A stretch of DNA of 64,000 bases, taken from Roseateles chitinivorans. Its GTDB lineage: Bacteria > Pseudomonadota > Gammaproteobacteria > Burkholderiales > Burkholderiaceae_C. The DNA lies in contig NZ_PEOG01000007.1 of NCBI RefSeq assembly GCF_002761755.1, positions 62,001-126,000 of the forward strand, given 5' to 3'. The notes below the pieces were generated by a model, which did not search any database, had not been told where the DNA came from, and worked only from the letters and a program-made list of their open reading frames with translations. A program made the position numbers and the translations under genes. This document shows, piece after piece, positions 1 through 9,749 of the stretch. Every line of letters starts with the position of its first letter. The stretch's first letter is position 1.

Positions 1-1950
1 CAGCTGCAGCGTGCTGTCGGTCCACCAGGCCTGGTTCAGGTGGGCGGAGGCCAGCAGCACCACGTCCGAGAGGCGGTGCGTCTGCGGCGTGCCGTCCGGC
101 GTGATGCGCTGGTTGCGGAACAGGTAGCGCTGAACCATGCCCAGGCGCAGCTGTTCCTCGCCCTTCTCGTCCTCGATCCAGCGCGTGGTGGCGCCGAAGG
201 CCAGCATGTTGGCGTCGTTGACGCGGTCGACGCCGGAGAACTGGTTCTCCGCGAAGACCGAGTCGAAGTTGTAGTCGCGCGGCGCCGCGTCGAAGTTGGG
301 GATCAGGCTCTGGTCGCGATACGGCGTGTTCACGTAGAGCAGGCGCGGTTCGAGCGTCTGGCGCATCGCCTGGCCGAACAGCGAGGTGTTGCGCTCCAGG
401 ATCCAGCCGTGGTCGACGCTGAAGGTCGGGATCGTGCGACCGATCGAGCGCCGGCCGGTGGCGTCGACGGCCTGATCCAGGTTGTAGCTGGCCGCGTTGA
501 CCGACAGCTTAGGGATCAGCCACCAGGCCGCGCCGCTGAAGGGCAGGCTGACGTGACCCAGCAGGTGCATGCGTTCGCCGGTCTGCGTCTGGGAGCTGAG
601 CGCGCCGCCGGGCAGGTCGAAACGGTTGTACTCGACCTCCAGCCCGCCTTCCAGGCGCGCGCGGCGGCCGGTGGGCAGGTAGCCGGCGAGCACCGATTCA
701 TCGGCCCCCGTCTGCAGCCGCACGCCGATCTGCGGCGAGCGCTGGTACGGGGAGGCGAACTGGTCTTCCACCTGCGCGACCTGCAGCGGCTGCCACTTCT
801 GCACCCGCGCGTAGGTCTGCATCTCACCCCAGTTGAAGCTGAAGTCGCGCTGCGTGCGCAGGTCGGTCGACAGCAGGCGCGGCGTCTGGGACAGCATGCG
901 GCTGCGCAGATCCTTCCAGTAGTCGTCGTCGGAGACGCGCTCGGTGTGGACGTTGTAGGTCCAGTTCGGCGTGATGTCGCCGTCGCCGTTCAGGCGCAGG
1001 TCCCAGCGCGAGCGGCCGGTCACGCGGTCGTGGGGCAGCAGCGCGTAGTCGATCTGGCCGCGATGGCCGGGCTCCAGGTAGCGGAACTGGCTGTCCACGC
1101 CCGGGCCGCGCCGGGTCATGACGAAGGGCGTGATCGTGGCGTCGCGGTTGGGCGCGATGCTCCAGTAGAAGGGCTGGCTGTACTCGACGCCGCTGCGGTT
1201 GTCGATGTTGACGTTGGGCGGCAGCAGGCCGGACTTGGGTTGGTCGCCGAGCGGGAAGCTCAGCGACGGCGCGGCCAGGATGGGCACGCCCAGGAAGCGC
1301 ACCACCGCATCCTTGGCCACGCCCTCGCCCGCATCGAAGTCCAGGTTCAGGCTGCTGGTGACGAGCTCCCAGTCGCGCTGGCCCTTCTTGCCGGCCTTGG
1401 CGTCCTGCAGGTCCTGCTCGCCCTTTTCCGACACCGGGCAGGTCGAGTAGGTCGCCTCGTCCGCGCGCATGCGCTGGTCGCCGAGGAAATGCAGCGCCTT
1501 GGCGCTGCCGCTGCCGCCGGTCGCGGCGAAGAAATAGGTCGGGCTCTCGAGCTGGCCTTCGAACTTGTCGACGACCAGCTCCAGCTTGGGACCCCGCAGC
1601 ACGGCGCCGTTCTGGCTGAGCTCCACGTCGCCCTCGGCCGTGGCCAGGTCCTGGGGATAGTCGTAGCGCAGCGTCTTCGACTTCAGCAGCATGCCCCCGT
1701 AGCGCAGTTGCACGTCGCCTTCGGCGGTGGAGGTCTGGTCCATCTCGCTGGTGATGCGATCGGCGCTGAGCGCCATCGCAGGACGGGCATCCTTGCGCTT
1801 GGTCTGGTGCAGCTGCTTGACCGACTTGAGGATCAGGGGCTGGCCGGTGGACTCCTGCGCCTGCGCCGAAGACACGGCGACCGCGGGCAGCGCGACCGCC
1901 AAGGCGGCGGCCAGGGAGATCGGACGGGGTCGGGAAACCGGAGGGCGCAT
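1..1950 (-). CDS. lptD: LPS-assembly outer-membrane protein LptD (3' end beyond window)
   Basis: LptD is the outer-membrane barrel that, with LptE, inserts lipopolysaccharide into the outer leaflet. The first 650 codons are present and the C-terminal end is cut by the window edge. The N-terminus is MRPPVSRPRPISLAAALAVA, a signal peptide ending near AQAQES. An LptA/OstA-like beta-jellyroll follows (ALSADRIT, TAEGDVQLRYGG, ATAEGDVELSQNG), then the long barrel region. The ATG at 1950 was chosen because the signal peptide starts there. It is divergent from the AmgK-like kinase, an arrangement also known in Pseudomonas (lptD next to amgK-murU). surA would be expected downstream, outside the window. 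The family call is firm. Confidence 0.93.
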   Translation of the reverse strand, partial: MRPPVSRPRPISLAAALAVALPAVAVSSAQAQESTGQPLILKSVKQLHQTKRKDARPAMALSADRITSEMDQTSTAEGDVQLRYGGMLLKSKTLRYDYPQDLATAEGDVELSQNGAVLRGPKLELVVDKFEGQLESPTYFFAATGGSGSAKALHFLGDQRMRADEATYSTCPVSEKGEQDLQDAKAGKKGQRDWELVTSSLNLDFDAGEGVAKDAVVRFLGVPILAAPSLSFPLGDQPKSGLLPPNVNIDNRSGVEYSQPFYWSIAPNRDATITPFVMTRRGPGVDSQFRYLEPGHRGQIDYALLPHDRVTGRSRWDLRLNGDGDITPNWTYNVHTERVSDDDYWKDLRSRMLSQTPRLLSTDLRTQRDFSFNWGEMQTYARVQKWQPLQVAQVEDQFASPYQRSPQIGVRLQTGADESVLAGYLPTGRRARLEGGLEVEYNRFDLPGGALSSQTQTGERMHLLGHVSLPFSGAAWWLIPKLSVNAASYNLDQAVDATGRRSIGRTIPTFSVDHGWILERNTSLFGQAMRQTLEPRLLYVNTPYRDQSLIPNFDAAPRDYNFDSVFAENQFSGVDRVNDANMLAFGATTRWIEDEKGEEQLRLGMVQRYLFRNQRITPDGTPQTHRLSDVVLLASAHLNQAWWTDSTLQL

Positions 1951-2017
1951 CAGGCGGGCAGCGTCTTGCAGAGGTCAGGCGGCCGCGCGTCGGTCGCGCC
2001 GCGCTGCCCGGGGTTTG

Positions 2018-2023
2018 TAGAAT
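2018..2023 (+). promoter_or_regulatory. Possible -10 element upstream of the AmgK-like gene
   Basis: TAGAAT sits about 130 bases before the start codon in the lptD/amgK divergent gap. The same TGTAGAATC string occurs upstream of purB at 19617-19625. I see no good -35 at normal spacing, so this is only a candidate. Confidence 0.3.
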
Positions 2024-2154
2024 CATTATCCACGAGGCTCGCCGGCCGGCAGGACCGCCGAAGCGCCTTGTCACCGTCCTTGGGGCCGCTCGCGCAGCGG
2101 CCCTTCTGCTTCCCGCCCCCGCCTCGCCCGCGACTCCCGCCCGCGCCCTTGCCG

Positions 2155-3294
2155 ATGACCGATTCCGCCCTGAACGCCGCGCCCGTGTCCTGGTCCGATG
2201 CCGACCGCGCCGCCCGTTTCCACGCCTGGATCGCGCCGCTGGTCGAGCCGCTGGGCCTGCGGCTCGACACGCTCGCCGTCGCCAGCAGCGATGCCGGCTT
2301 CCGCCGCTATCTGCGCCTGGCGACGACCGACGGCGGCACGCGCATCGTCATGGACGATCCCGCGACGCCCAACCAGGTCGCCGCCTTCATCCACGTCGGT
2401 GCGCTGATGGCCGAACGCGGCCTGCATGTGCCACGCGTGTCGGCCCACGACGTCGCGCAGGGCTTCGCCTTGATGGAGGACCTGGGCCGCCAGTCCTACA
2501 TCGCGGCGCTGCTCGAGGCGCAGCGCGCGGGCGACGAGGCACTGCCGCGGCAGTTGATGCGCGACGCCACCCAGGCCCTGCTGCGCTGGCAGACCAGCAC
2601 GTCGGCCCGCGCCGAGGGCGCGCTGCCGGTCTTCGACGAGGCCTTCGTGCGCCGGGAGCTGCAGATCTTCGTCGACTGGTGCGTCCAGGCCCACCACGGC
2701 AAGCAGTGGGACGACAAGCAGCGGGGCTACTGGGACCGGACGGTCGCCCTGCTCGCGGCCAACATCGCGGCCCAGCCGCGCGTGCCGATGCACCGCGACT
2801 ACATGCCGCGCAACCTGATGGTCTGCCCGTCCGGCGGTGGCACCAGCGCCTTCGCATCGCCCGGCATCCTCGACTTCCAGGACGCGGTGATGGGCCCGGT
2901 CACCTACGACATCGCGTCGCTGCTGCGCGATGCCTTCATCTCCTGGGACGAAGCCGAGGAGCTCGACTGGGCAGTGCGCTACTGGGAAGGCGCCCGGCGC
3001 GCCGGCCTGTTCGGCCTCGATCCCAACGGCGAGGACCCGCATGAGATGGCGCTGGACTTCGGGCTGTTCTGGCGGCGCCTGGAGTGGACGGTGCTGCAGC
3101 GGCAGCTGAAGATCATGGGCATCTTCTGCCGGCTCAAGCACCGCGACGGCAAGCCGCATTACGCCGAGGACCTGCCCCGCTTCTACGCCTACGTGGTCAA
3201 GACGGCGACCCGCTACATCGAGCTGTCGCCGCTGCTGCGCCTGATCGAGGACCTGCAGCCGCAGTACACCCAGACCGGCTTCAGCCTGCGCTGA
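2155..3294 (+). CDS. amgK: AmgK-like N-acetylmuramate/N-acetylglucosamine anomeric kinase (aminoglycoside phosphotransferase family)
   Basis: Protein of 379 aa in the aminoglycoside phosphotransferase fold. AmgK phosphorylates MurNAc and GlcNAc at C1 in peptidoglycan recycling. Visible are the N-terminal FRRYLRL segment, the catalytic loop HRDYMPRNLMV and the metal-binding LDFQDAVMGPVTYDIASLLRD. The ATG at 2155 (MTDSALNAAP) starts just before conserved sequence; the frame is open for a further 2.1 kb upstream, but that part is antisense to lptD and not coding. Its usual partner murU is not adjacent here, so substrate assignment rests on family and on the lptD neighbourhood. It ends exactly where the convergent LysR gene ends, with no spacer. 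Confidence 0.8.
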   Translation: MTDSALNAAPVSWSDADRAARFHAWIAPLVEPLGLRLDTLAVASSDAGFRRYLRLATTDGGTRIVMDDPATPNQVAAFIHVGALMAERGLHVPRVSAHDVAQGFALMEDLGRQSYIAALLEAQRAGDEALPRQLMRDATQALLRWQTSTSARAEGALPVFDEAFVRRELQIFVDWCVQAHHGKQWDDKQRGYWDRTVALLAANIAAQPRVPMHRDYMPRNLMVCPSGGGTSAFASPGILDFQDAVMGPVTYDIASLLRDAFISWDEAEELDWAVRYWEGARRAGLFGLDPNGEDPHEMALDFGLFWRRLEWTVLQRQLKIMGIFCRLKHRDGKPHYAEDLPRFYAYVVKTATRYIELSPLLRLIEDLQPQYTQTGFSLR

Positions 3295-4326
3295 TCAGTC
3301 GCCGTCGGCTGGCGCGGACGCCTTCGCGGCCTTGGCCTCCCGGGCCGCCTGAAGGGCCCGCAACTCCTGAGCGGCCAGGTAGCTGGGACAGCCCGCGGCG
3401 GCCAGCCAAGGATCCTCGTCGCGACCGCCGAAGATCTCGACCAGGAAGTCCATGAACGCACGGGTACGCGCCGGGACGAACTTGCGCGTCGGCATCGCCG
3501 CCCACAGCTGGTAGCTGTAGATGCGCCACTGCGACAGCACGCGCTCGAGCGCGCCCTCCATCAGCGCGTCGCCGACGACGAAGGACGGCAGCCCGGCGAT
3601 GCCCAGGCCGTGCAGCGCGCAGGCGTACTTCGTGTCCACCGACGAGGTCGTCATCACCGGCCGCGACGGGATCGCGAAAAAGCTCTCGGCGGTGAGGCCG
3701 TCGGCGCCGCAGCGCTCGAAGGTCACGCCGCGCGACAGCTCGTGGATCGGCGGCAGCATGATGTCGTGCTGCTTGAGTTCCGAGGGATGCTGCGGGCGGC
3801 CGCGCCGCGCGAGGTACTCCGGCGAGGCGCACATGATCACTTCCGTCCGGGCCAGCTTGCGGGCGATGAAGTCCCCCTGGAGCGGGCTGCGCGTCGAGAT
3901 GACGGTGATGTCGAAGCTCTCGTCGAGGGTGTCCACCGGCCCGGGCGCGACCAGCTCGACGCTGACCAGCGGATACATTGCATGGAAGCGGGCCATGTGC
4001 CGCGCCAGCTGGTGGATCGCGATCGCCGGCGGCATCAGCACCCGCAGGCTGCCGCGCGGCTCGTTGGTGGCCGCGGAGGCGAGCGCCTCGGCCTCCTCGA
4101 TGTCGCTGAGGATGCGACGGCAGCGTTCCAGGTAACCCTCGCCGACGTCGGTCAGCGACAGTCGCCGGGTCGTGCGGTTGAGCAGCCGCGCGCCGAGGTG
4201 TTCCTCGAGGTCGGCCACCAGCCGCGTGACCACGGCCGGCGCCAGGTCCATGGCCCGTGCCGCGCCGGCGAGGCTGCCCTCGTCGATCACGCGGGTGAAG
4301 ACCCGCATCGCCTTGACCTGATCCAT
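3295..4326 (-). CDS. LysR-family transcriptional regulator
   Basis: Protein of 343 aa. An N-terminal winged helix (about residues 1-60, MDQVKAMRVFTRVIDEGSLA...LLNRTTRRLSLT) is followed by a LysR substrate-binding domain (about 90-300). The last 35 residues form an Ala/Lys-rich tail outside the usual fold. It abuts the convergent AmgK-like gene without spacing. The nearest divergent or co-oriented target is not obvious: upstream on the same strand lies an M20 peptidase. The target genes and inducer cannot be read from sequence. Confidence 0.9.
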   Translation of the reverse strand: MDQVKAMRVFTRVIDEGSLAGAARAMDLAPAVVTRLVADLEEHLGARLLNRTTRRLSLTDVGEGYLERCRRILSDIEEAEALASAATNEPRGSLRVLMPPAIAIHQLARHMARFHAMYPLVSVELVAPGPVDTLDESFDITVISTRSPLQGDFIARKLARTEVIMCASPEYLARRGRPQHPSELKQHDIMLPPIHELSRGVTFERCGADGLTAESFFAIPSRPVMTTSSVDTKYACALHGLGIAGLPSFVVGDALMEGALERVLSQWRIYSYQLWAAMPTRKFVPARTRAFMDFLVEIFGGRDEDPWLAAAGCPSYLAAQELRALQAAREAKAAKASAPADGD

Positions 4327-4440
4327 CCCGTCTCCTCCGGGCGACTGCCGCGGGGAGCCGCGTGTCGGTCGCCTCTCTATGACTTCGCGATGCGCCGGGA
4401 ACCGGCCTCAGGGGTCGCGACGGCCGGACCGCCGCGCCGG

Positions 4441-4461
4441 GGGGCGCCGCCTCGGCGCCCC
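4441..4461 (-). terminator. GC-rich hairpin after the M20 peptidase gene
   Basis: A perfect 8-bp stem GGGGCGCC/GGCGCCCC with a 5-nt loop lies 9 bases past the stop codon at 4470. No U tract follows, so it may act as a weak or Rho-assisted terminator or as a 3' stabiliser. Confidence 0.4.
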
Positions 4462-4469
4462 TGCCGCCG

Positions 4470-5945
4470 TCAGGGGTGCGCGGCGATCACCTGCGCCACC
4501 GCGGCGGTCAGGCGCTTGCCATACGGCACATGCAGGAATTCGTTGGGGCCGTGGGCATTGCTCTTGGGGCCGAGCACACCGCAGACCATCATCTGCGCGG
4601 CCGGGAAGCCCTTCTGCAGCATGCTCATCAGCGGAATCGTGCCGCCCTGGCCGATGTAGCCGACCGGCTGGCCGAAGTGGGCCTGGCTGGCCTCGTCCAG
4701 CGCCTGGCTCAGCCACGGCGACAGCTCCGGCGTGTTCCAGCCGGTGGCGCCATAGGCGCCGGCGCGACCGTCCGGCACGAAACTCACCTTGGCGTTGTAC
4801 GGCGCGTTGTCCTCGAGCAGGGCCTTGAGCTTGAGCGCAGCCTCATTGCCGTCGATCAGCGGCGGCAGGCGCAGCGACAGCTTGAAGGCGGTGTACGGGC
4901 GCAGCACGTTGCCGGCGCTCTTCAGCTCGGGGAAGCCATCCACGCCGGTCACCGAGAGCGTCGGGCGCCAGGTGCGGTTCAGCAGCACCTCGACCGGGTC
5001 CTGCGTCACCGGCAGCACCGGGCCGCCGTCCGCGCCGCAGGCCCAGGGCAGGCGCTTGTAGACCTCTTCCTTCAGGATCGCGGCGGTGGCCCGCGCCTGC
5101 TCATGGCGCACGCCGGGGATCTCGCAGTGGAAGGAGTCCGGCAGCAGGCGACCGGTCCGGGAGTCCTCCAGCCGGTCCAGCACCTGGCGCAGGATGCGGA
5201 ACGACGACGGCACCACGCCGGACGCATCGCCGGAGTGGATGCCCTCGGTCAGCACCTCGACCTTCAGGACGCCGGAGACCATGCCGCGCAGCGAGGTGGT
5301 CATCCACAGGCGGTCGTAGTCGCCGGCGCCGGAGTCCAGGCAGACCACCAGCGAGACATTGCCCAGACGCGGCTTGAGCAGTTCGATGTAGGCCGGCAGG
5401 TCATAGGAGCCGGATTCCTCGCAGGCCTCGATCAGGCCGACGCAGCGCGGGCGCGGCACGCCCTGCTGGTCCAGCGCCAGCAGCGCGGTGATCGACGCGT
5501 AGATCGCGTAGCCGTCGTCCGCGCCACCGCGGCCGTAGAGCTTGCCGTCCTCGTACTTCGGCGTCCACGGGCCCAGGTCGGCGCGCCAGCCGTTGAACTC
5601 GGGCTGCTTGTCCAGGTGGCCGTACAGGACGACGGTGTCGGTGCTGTCCGCCTTGGTCGCCGGCAGCTCGAAGAAGATGACCGGGGTGCGGCCCTCCTGG
5701 CGGATGACCTCCAGCTTCAGGCCGGGGATCTTCTTGCTTTCCACCCACTGGGCGGCGTCGCGGACGACGCGGTCGATGTAGCCGTTGGCCTGCCAGTCGG
5801 CATCGAACATCGGGCTCTTGGCCGGGATGGCGATGTAGTCGGTCAGCGCGGGGACGATCTCCTGGTCCCAGACCTTCTCGGCGAAGGCGCCCAGGGCGCT
5901 GATTTCATCGGCTTGCAGCGGCAACGACGGGTCACGTGCGTTCAT
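4470..5945 (-). CDS. M20-family metallopeptidase (dipeptidase-like)
   Basis: Protein of 491 aa, a di-zinc exopeptidase of the M20 family, probably cytoplasmic because no signal peptide is seen. Metal-site motifs are GHLDKQP (His110, Asp112), GRGGADDG (bridging Asp143 or 144) and the catalytic EACEESGS (Glu176/177). CLDSGAGDYDRLW and a late GQGGTIPL segment agree with the CNDP-like branch that acts on dipeptides. An AGGAGA ribosome-binding site precedes ATG 5945 at good spacing. It is a single gene, with lipase and LysR neighbours, so the physiological substrate is not evident. Confidence 0.88.
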   Translation of the reverse strand: MNARDPSLPLQADEISALGAFAEKVWDQEIVPALTDYIAIPAKSPMFDADWQANGYIDRVVRDAAQWVESKKIPGLKLEVIRQEGRTPVIFFELPATKADSTDTVVLYGHLDKQPEFNGWRADLGPWTPKYEDGKLYGRGGADDGYAIYASITALLALDQQGVPRPRCVGLIEACEESGSYDLPAYIELLKPRLGNVSLVVCLDSGAGDYDRLWMTTSLRGMVSGVLKVEVLTEGIHSGDASGVVPSSFRILRQVLDRLEDSRTGRLLPDSFHCEIPGVRHEQARATAAILKEEVYKRLPWACGADGGPVLPVTQDPVEVLLNRTWRPTLSVTGVDGFPELKSAGNVLRPYTAFKLSLRLPPLIDGNEAALKLKALLEDNAPYNAKVSFVPDGRAGAYGATGWNTPELSPWLSQALDEASQAHFGQPVGYIGQGGTIPLMSMLQKGFPAAQMMVCGVLGPKSNAHGPNEFLHVPYGKRLTAAVAQVIAAHP

Positions 5946-6037
5946 GCGGGTCTCCTGCGCGGCCGGTCGGGCCGCCGTGGCTGGGTCCGGGGTCGCGGTC
6001 GCGGCCGGTCCGGGCGGAAGGGGTGAATCGGGCGATT

Positions 6038-6886
6038 CTAGGAGCGTGCGCCCAGCCAGGCACGGAGCCGGGCGAAGACCTGTTCGCGCTCAGGCTCGTT
6101 GAAGATCTCGTGCGCCAGGCCCGGGAAGGCGACGGCCTGCACCGCGCCGCCCGCGGCAGCGGCCGCGGCGAAGGCGGCGCTGCCGGCCGGAGCCACGCAG
6201 CGGTCGGCGCCGGCCCACATCAGCAGCGTCGGCGTGGTCCAGCGCGGCACCAGCGGCAGGGTCTCGGGGCCGAAGCTGGCGATCATCCGGGCCAGCGTCG
6301 GGGTGATGCGGTCGTGGACCAGCGGGTCGTCCTTGTAGGCCTGGACGACCTCCGGGCTGCGCGAGACCCACGAGGGATTCAGGCCGTTGCCCACGGCCAG
6401 GTGCGGCACGAGGGGCAGCGTCGCGCCCAGCAGGCCGCGCTGGAAGGCCGACAGGCCGGGATCCAGCGCCGGGGAACTGAGGATCAGCCCGTCGACCGGG
6501 CGCGACCAGGGCGCCTGTTCCAGCGCGCCGGCGACGAAGCGGGCCGCGACGGCGCCGCCCATCGAATGGCCCAGCAGGATCAGCGGGCCGCGCCCTTTGC
6601 GGTCATCGGCGCGCAGGCCGTCGATCGCGGCGGCCAGGTCGCGCAGCAGGCTGTCGTGGGCGGGGATGTCGCCGCGCGGGCCGCCGGAGGCGCCATGGCC
6701 GCGCTGGTCGAAGCCGGCGGCATGCCAGCCCCAGTCGTTCAGGCGCCCGGCGACGGTCTCGTAGCGCCCGATGTGCTCGCCCAGGCCGTGGACGATCAGC
6801 ACGGTGCCTCGGGTGGGCAGCGACAGGTCGGCGCCCCATTCCCGCCAGTGCAGCGGGAGGCCGTCATGGCCGGTCAGAGTCTTCAT
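6038..6886 (-). CDS. Alpha/beta hydrolase, monoacylglycerol-lipase-like
   Basis: Protein of 282 aa with the layout of bacterial monoacylglycerol lipases / lysophospholipases. It has the oxyanion motif VHGLGEHIGRYE, a nucleophile elbow GHSMGG (Ser108), a late Asp in MWAGADRCV and the His in GLAHEIFNE. The start at 6886 (MKTLTGHDGL) fits the family. The frame stays open far upstream, but that portion is antisense to the aspartoacylase-like gene. It ends in TAG. No signal peptide is visible, so it is probably cytoplasmic or membrane-associated. Divergent from the gene at 6953. Confidence 0.85.
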   Translation of the reverse strand: MKTLTGHDGLPLHWREWGADLSLPTRGTVLIVHGLGEHIGRYETVAGRLNDWGWHAAGFDQRGHGASGGPRGDIPAHDSLLRDLAAAIDGLRADDRKGRGPLILLGHSMGGAVAARFVAGALEQAPWSRPVDGLILSSPALDPGLSAFQRGLLGATLPLVPHLAVGNGLNPSWVSRSPEVVQAYKDDPLVHDRITPTLARMIASFGPETLPLVPRWTTPTLLMWAGADRCVAPAGSAAFAAAAAAGGAVQAVAFPGLAHEIFNEPEREQVFARLRAWLGARS

Positions 6887-6952
6887 GGGGCCGGAGTGTA
6901 GGATCGCCCGCGCCCAGTCTTCCCGGCGGGGACGCCCCCCGTTCCGACGACG

Positions 6953-7939
6953 ATGACCCCAGCCCTGCTCGAGTCCTTCCCCGCGTTCAACCCGGAGGTG
7001 CGGCTGCAGCCGCCGCCCCTCGAGCGCTGGCGCCGCGGCACCGGCACGGACGTCGAGTTCGTCCATGTGCTCGATTCGGGCCGGCCGGGGCCGGTGGCGA
7101 TGGTGGTGGCGCTGGTGCACGGCAACGAGCTCTGCGGCGCGATCGCGCTGGACCGGCTGCTCGCCCGGTCCCTGAGGCCGCTGCGCGGCAGGCTGGTGCT
7201 GGCCTTCGCGAATGTCGAGGCCTGCGGACGCTTCAACCCGCTGGCGCCGTTCGCCTCGCGCTGTGTCGACGAAGACATGAACCGGCTCTGGGACGAGGCA
7301 GTGCTGCGCGGGCCGCGCGACTCGGTCGAGCTGCGCCGGGCACGCGAACTGGTGCCCTTCGTGGATGCGGCGGATGTGCTGCTGGACCTGCACTCGATGC
7401 AGGAGCCGGGCGCGCCGGCGCTGACGATCTGCGGGATGACCGACAAGAGCGTGCCGCTGGCCCGGGCGCTGGGACAGCCGGAGACGCTGCTGGTGGACAC
7501 CGGCCATGCGGCGGGGCTGCGGATGATCGATCGCGGCGGTTTCGCGGATCCGACGAGTCCGCGACAGGCGGTGCTGGTCGAGTGCGGCGCGCACTGGGAG
7601 CCGGCGAGCGCCGCGATGGCGACCGACGTCACGCTGCGCCTGCTGCGGCATCTGGAGATGGTCGACGACGCGTGGGTCGAGGCATCGCCGCGCTTGCCGA
7701 CACCGGCGCGGCAGCGGCTGGTGCGCGTCGGCGAGGGCGTGACGGCGGCGTCGCCCGACTTCCGATTCCTGCTGCCGACGCACCACCTGAAGGTCATTCC
7801 CGCGGCCGGCACGCCGCTGGCCGAGGACGGCGCGCGGCGCTGGGTCACGCCGCACGGCGATTGCGTGCTGATCATGCCGTCCCGGCGCGCCGGCGTGGCC
7901 GGGCAGACGATGGTGCGGCTGGGACGCTACGAGGCGTGA
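6953..7939 (+). CDS. Succinylglutamate desuccinylase/aspartoacylase-family deacylase
   Basis: Protein of 328 aa in the AstE/AspA zinc-hydrolase family (M14-like fold). Zinc ligands are seen in VHGNE (His56, Glu59) and DLHS (His147). DEDMNRLW and the catalytic VLVECGAHW are also family hallmarks. The C-terminal part (about 235-328) is the small beta domain of this family. The ast arginine-degradation genes are absent around it, so it is more likely a general N-acyl-amino-acid or amide deacylase than AstE. Substrate unknown. Confidence 0.82.
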   Translation: MTPALLESFPAFNPEVRLQPPPLERWRRGTGTDVEFVHVLDSGRPGPVAMVVALVHGNELCGAIALDRLLARSLRPLRGRLVLAFANVEACGRFNPLAPFASRCVDEDMNRLWDEAVLRGPRDSVELRRARELVPFVDAADVLLDLHSMQEPGAPALTICGMTDKSVPLARALGQPETLLVDTGHAAGLRMIDRGGFADPTSPRQAVLVECGAHWEPASAAMATDVTLRLLRHLEMVDDAWVEASPRLPTPARQRLVRVGEGVTAASPDFRFLLPTHHLKVIPAAGTPLAEDGARRWVTPHGDCVLIMPSRRAGVAGQTMVRLGRYEA

Positions 7940-7970
7940 GGGCGGGCCGCGCGCGACCCGGCGGCCGTCC

Positions 7971-8555
7971 TCAATCCCGATCGAACTTGAACACCGCCAT
8001 GCTGGCCATGAGGTTGGGCAGCACGCGAACCTGGCGGCCGTCCTGCACCCCGAAGCTGTCCAGCACCCGCAGGCCGCATTTGCGGGCCAGCACATGGAAG
8101 TCCGCATAGGTGCCGACGCGGATGTTGGGCGTGTCGTACCACTGGTAGGGCAGCACCCGCGTCACCGGCATCCGGCCCGACAGCACCTGCAGCCGGTTGG
8201 GCCAATGCGCGAAGTTGGGGAAGCTGACGATGCCGATGCGGCCGACCCGCGCGGTCTCGCGCAGCATCGCCTCGGTGTTGCGCAGGTTCTGCAGGGTCTC
8301 CAGCTGCAGCACGACATCGAAGCTCTGGTCCTCGAAGATCGCCAGCCCCTCCTCCAGGTTGAGCTGGATCACGTTGACGCCGCGCTGCGCGCAGGCCAGC
8401 ACATTCGCGTCGTCCAGCTCCACGCCGTAGCCGGTGCAGCCCTTGGTGGCCTGCAGGTGCGCCAGCAACTCGCCGGTGCCGCAGCCGAGGTCGAGCACGC
8501 GCGAGCCCGCCGGCACCAGTTCGGCAATCATGTCCATCACGGCCCGGTCGCTCAT
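7971..8555 (-). CDS. metW: Methionine biosynthesis protein MetW
   Basis: Protein of 194 aa with a class I methyltransferase fold. The SAM-type motif is [12 protein letters not shown], and [16 protein letters not shown] and [14 protein letters not shown] are MetW signatures. MetW supports MetX in acylating homoserine in several Proteobacteria. Its start codon overlaps the metX stop in an ATGA, showing translational coupling, and both genes lie behind the SAM-II riboswitch upstream of metX. Confidence 0.95.
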   Translation of the reverse strand: MSDRAVMDMIAELVPAGSRVLDLGCGTGELLAHLQATKGCTGYGVELDDANVLACAQRGVNVIQLNLEEGLAIFEDQSFDVVLQLETLQNLRNTEAMLRETARVGRIGIVSFPNFAHWPNRLQVLSGRMPVTRVLPYQWYDTPNIRVGTYADFHVLARKCGLRVLDSFGVQDGRQVRVLPNLMASMAVFKFDRD

Positions 8556-9739
8556 ACCGCCACTCCCTGCAGACGATGCGAGACCGTCGCCGTGCCGCCG
8601 GGCACCGGCCGCTCATGCTCTGCGGCGATGCGGTCGAAGTAGGCACGCAGCACGCCGTGGTAGCGCGGATCCTCGAGCAGGAAGGCGTCGTGCCCGTGCG
8701 GCGCATCGATCTCCGCATAGAAGACATCCCGCTTGTTGTCGAGCAGCGCCTTGACGATCTCTCGCGAGCGCGCCGGCGAGAAACGCCAGTCGGTCGTGAA
8801 GCTCACCACGAGGTACTTGCACAGCGCGCTGGCGAAGGTGCGGCTCAGGTCGCCGCCGTGCTCGCGCGCCGGGTCGAAGTAGTCCAGCGCCCGCGTGATC
8901 AGCAGATAGGTGTTGGCGTCGAAGTACTCGCTGAACTTGTCGCCCTGGTAACGCAGGTAGCTCTCGATCTGGAACTCGATATCCGAGGTCGAGTAGCCCA
9001 GTTCCGCCGCGCGCATCTGGCGGCCGAACTTCTCCTCCATCACGTCGTCGCTGAGGTAGGTGATGTGGCCGATCATCCGCGCCACCCGCAGGCCGCGACG
9101 GGGCACGACCCCGTGTTCATAGAAGAAGCCGTCGTGGAATTCAGGGTCGGTGATGATCGCCCGGCGCGCGACTTCGTTGAACGCGATGTTCTGCGCCGAC
9201 AGGTTGGGCGCGGTCGCGACCGCGATGCAATGCCGCATGCGCTGCGGGTAGCGCAGCGACCAGTCCAGCGCCTGCATGCCCCCCAGCGAGCCGCCCAGCA
9301 CCGCCGCCAGCTGCTGGATGCCGAAGCGATCCAGCACCCGCGCCTGCGCATCCACCCAGTCCTGCACGGTGACCACCGGGAAGTCCTTGCCGTAGACGCG
9401 GCCGGTGGCCGGGTTCAGATGCATCGGGCCGGTCGAGCCGAAACACGAGCCCAGGTTGTTGATGCCGATGACGAAGAAGCGGTCGGTGTCCAGCGGCTTG
9501 CCCGGTCCGACCAGGTTGTCCCACCAGCCCTCGCTCTTCTCGATGCCGGCATGCGTGCCGGCCACATGGTGGCTGGCGTTCAGCGCGTGGCAGACCAGCA
9601 CCGCGTTGGACTTGTCCTCGTTCAGACGGCCGTAGGTCTCGACCATCAGTTCATAGCCCGCGATGCGGGCGCCGCTGCGCAAGGTCAGCGGCTCGTCGAA
9701 CAACAAGCGCTGCGGTGTGACGTCACCGACGGATCCCAT
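8552..9739 (-). CDS. metX: Homoserine O-acyltransferase MetX
   Basis: Protein of 395 aa, an alpha/beta hydrolase-fold acyltransferase that activates homoserine for methionine synthesis. The nucleophile is Ser151 in LGGSLGGMQ; the catalytic His lies in [12 protein letters not shown]. Work on the family shows many proteobacterial MetX enzymes use succinyl-CoA rather than acetyl-CoA; the acyl donor is not decided here. ATG 9739 ([10 protein letters not shown]) was chosen over upstream codons because the reading frame further up runs through the attenuator and riboswitch. Its GGGG-type ribosome-binding site lies directly after the terminator U tract. Operon with metW. Confidence 0.95.
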   Translation of the reverse strand: MGSVGDVTPQRLLFDEPLTLRSGARIAGYELMVETYGRLNEDKSNAVLVCHALNASHHVAGTHAGIEKSEGWWDNLVGPGKPLDTDRFFVIGINNLGSCFGSTGPMHLNPATGRVYGKDFPVVTVQDWVDAQARVLDRFGIQQLAAVLGGSLGGMQALDWSLRYPQRMRHCIAVATAPNLSAQNIAFNEVARRAIITDPEFHDGFFYEHGVVPRRGLRVARMIGHITYLSDDVMEEKFGRQMRAAELGYSTSDIEFQIESYLRYQGDKFSEYFDANTYLLITRALDYFDPAREHGGDLSRTFASALCKYLVVSFTTDWRFSPARSREIVKALLDNKRDVFYAEIDAPHGHDAFLLEDPRYHGVLRAYFDRIAAEHERPVPGGTATVSHRLQGVAV

Positions 9740-9749
9740 GAAACACCCC

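Noticed and set aside
40-2154. Long plus-strand frame leading into the AmgK-like gene
   Set aside because: It is antisense to lptD; its composition is the usual Arg/Ala/Gly shadow of a high-GC gene, and the kinase family starts at 2155.
6005-6037. Continuation of the lipase frame past its TAG
   Set aside because: Checked because of the other in-frame UAGs; the downstream codons are Pro/Arg-rich with no domain, so this UAG is a normal stop.
6887-8107. N-terminal extension of the lipase frame
   Set aside because: Antisense to the aspartoacylase-like gene; hydrolase homology begins at 6886.
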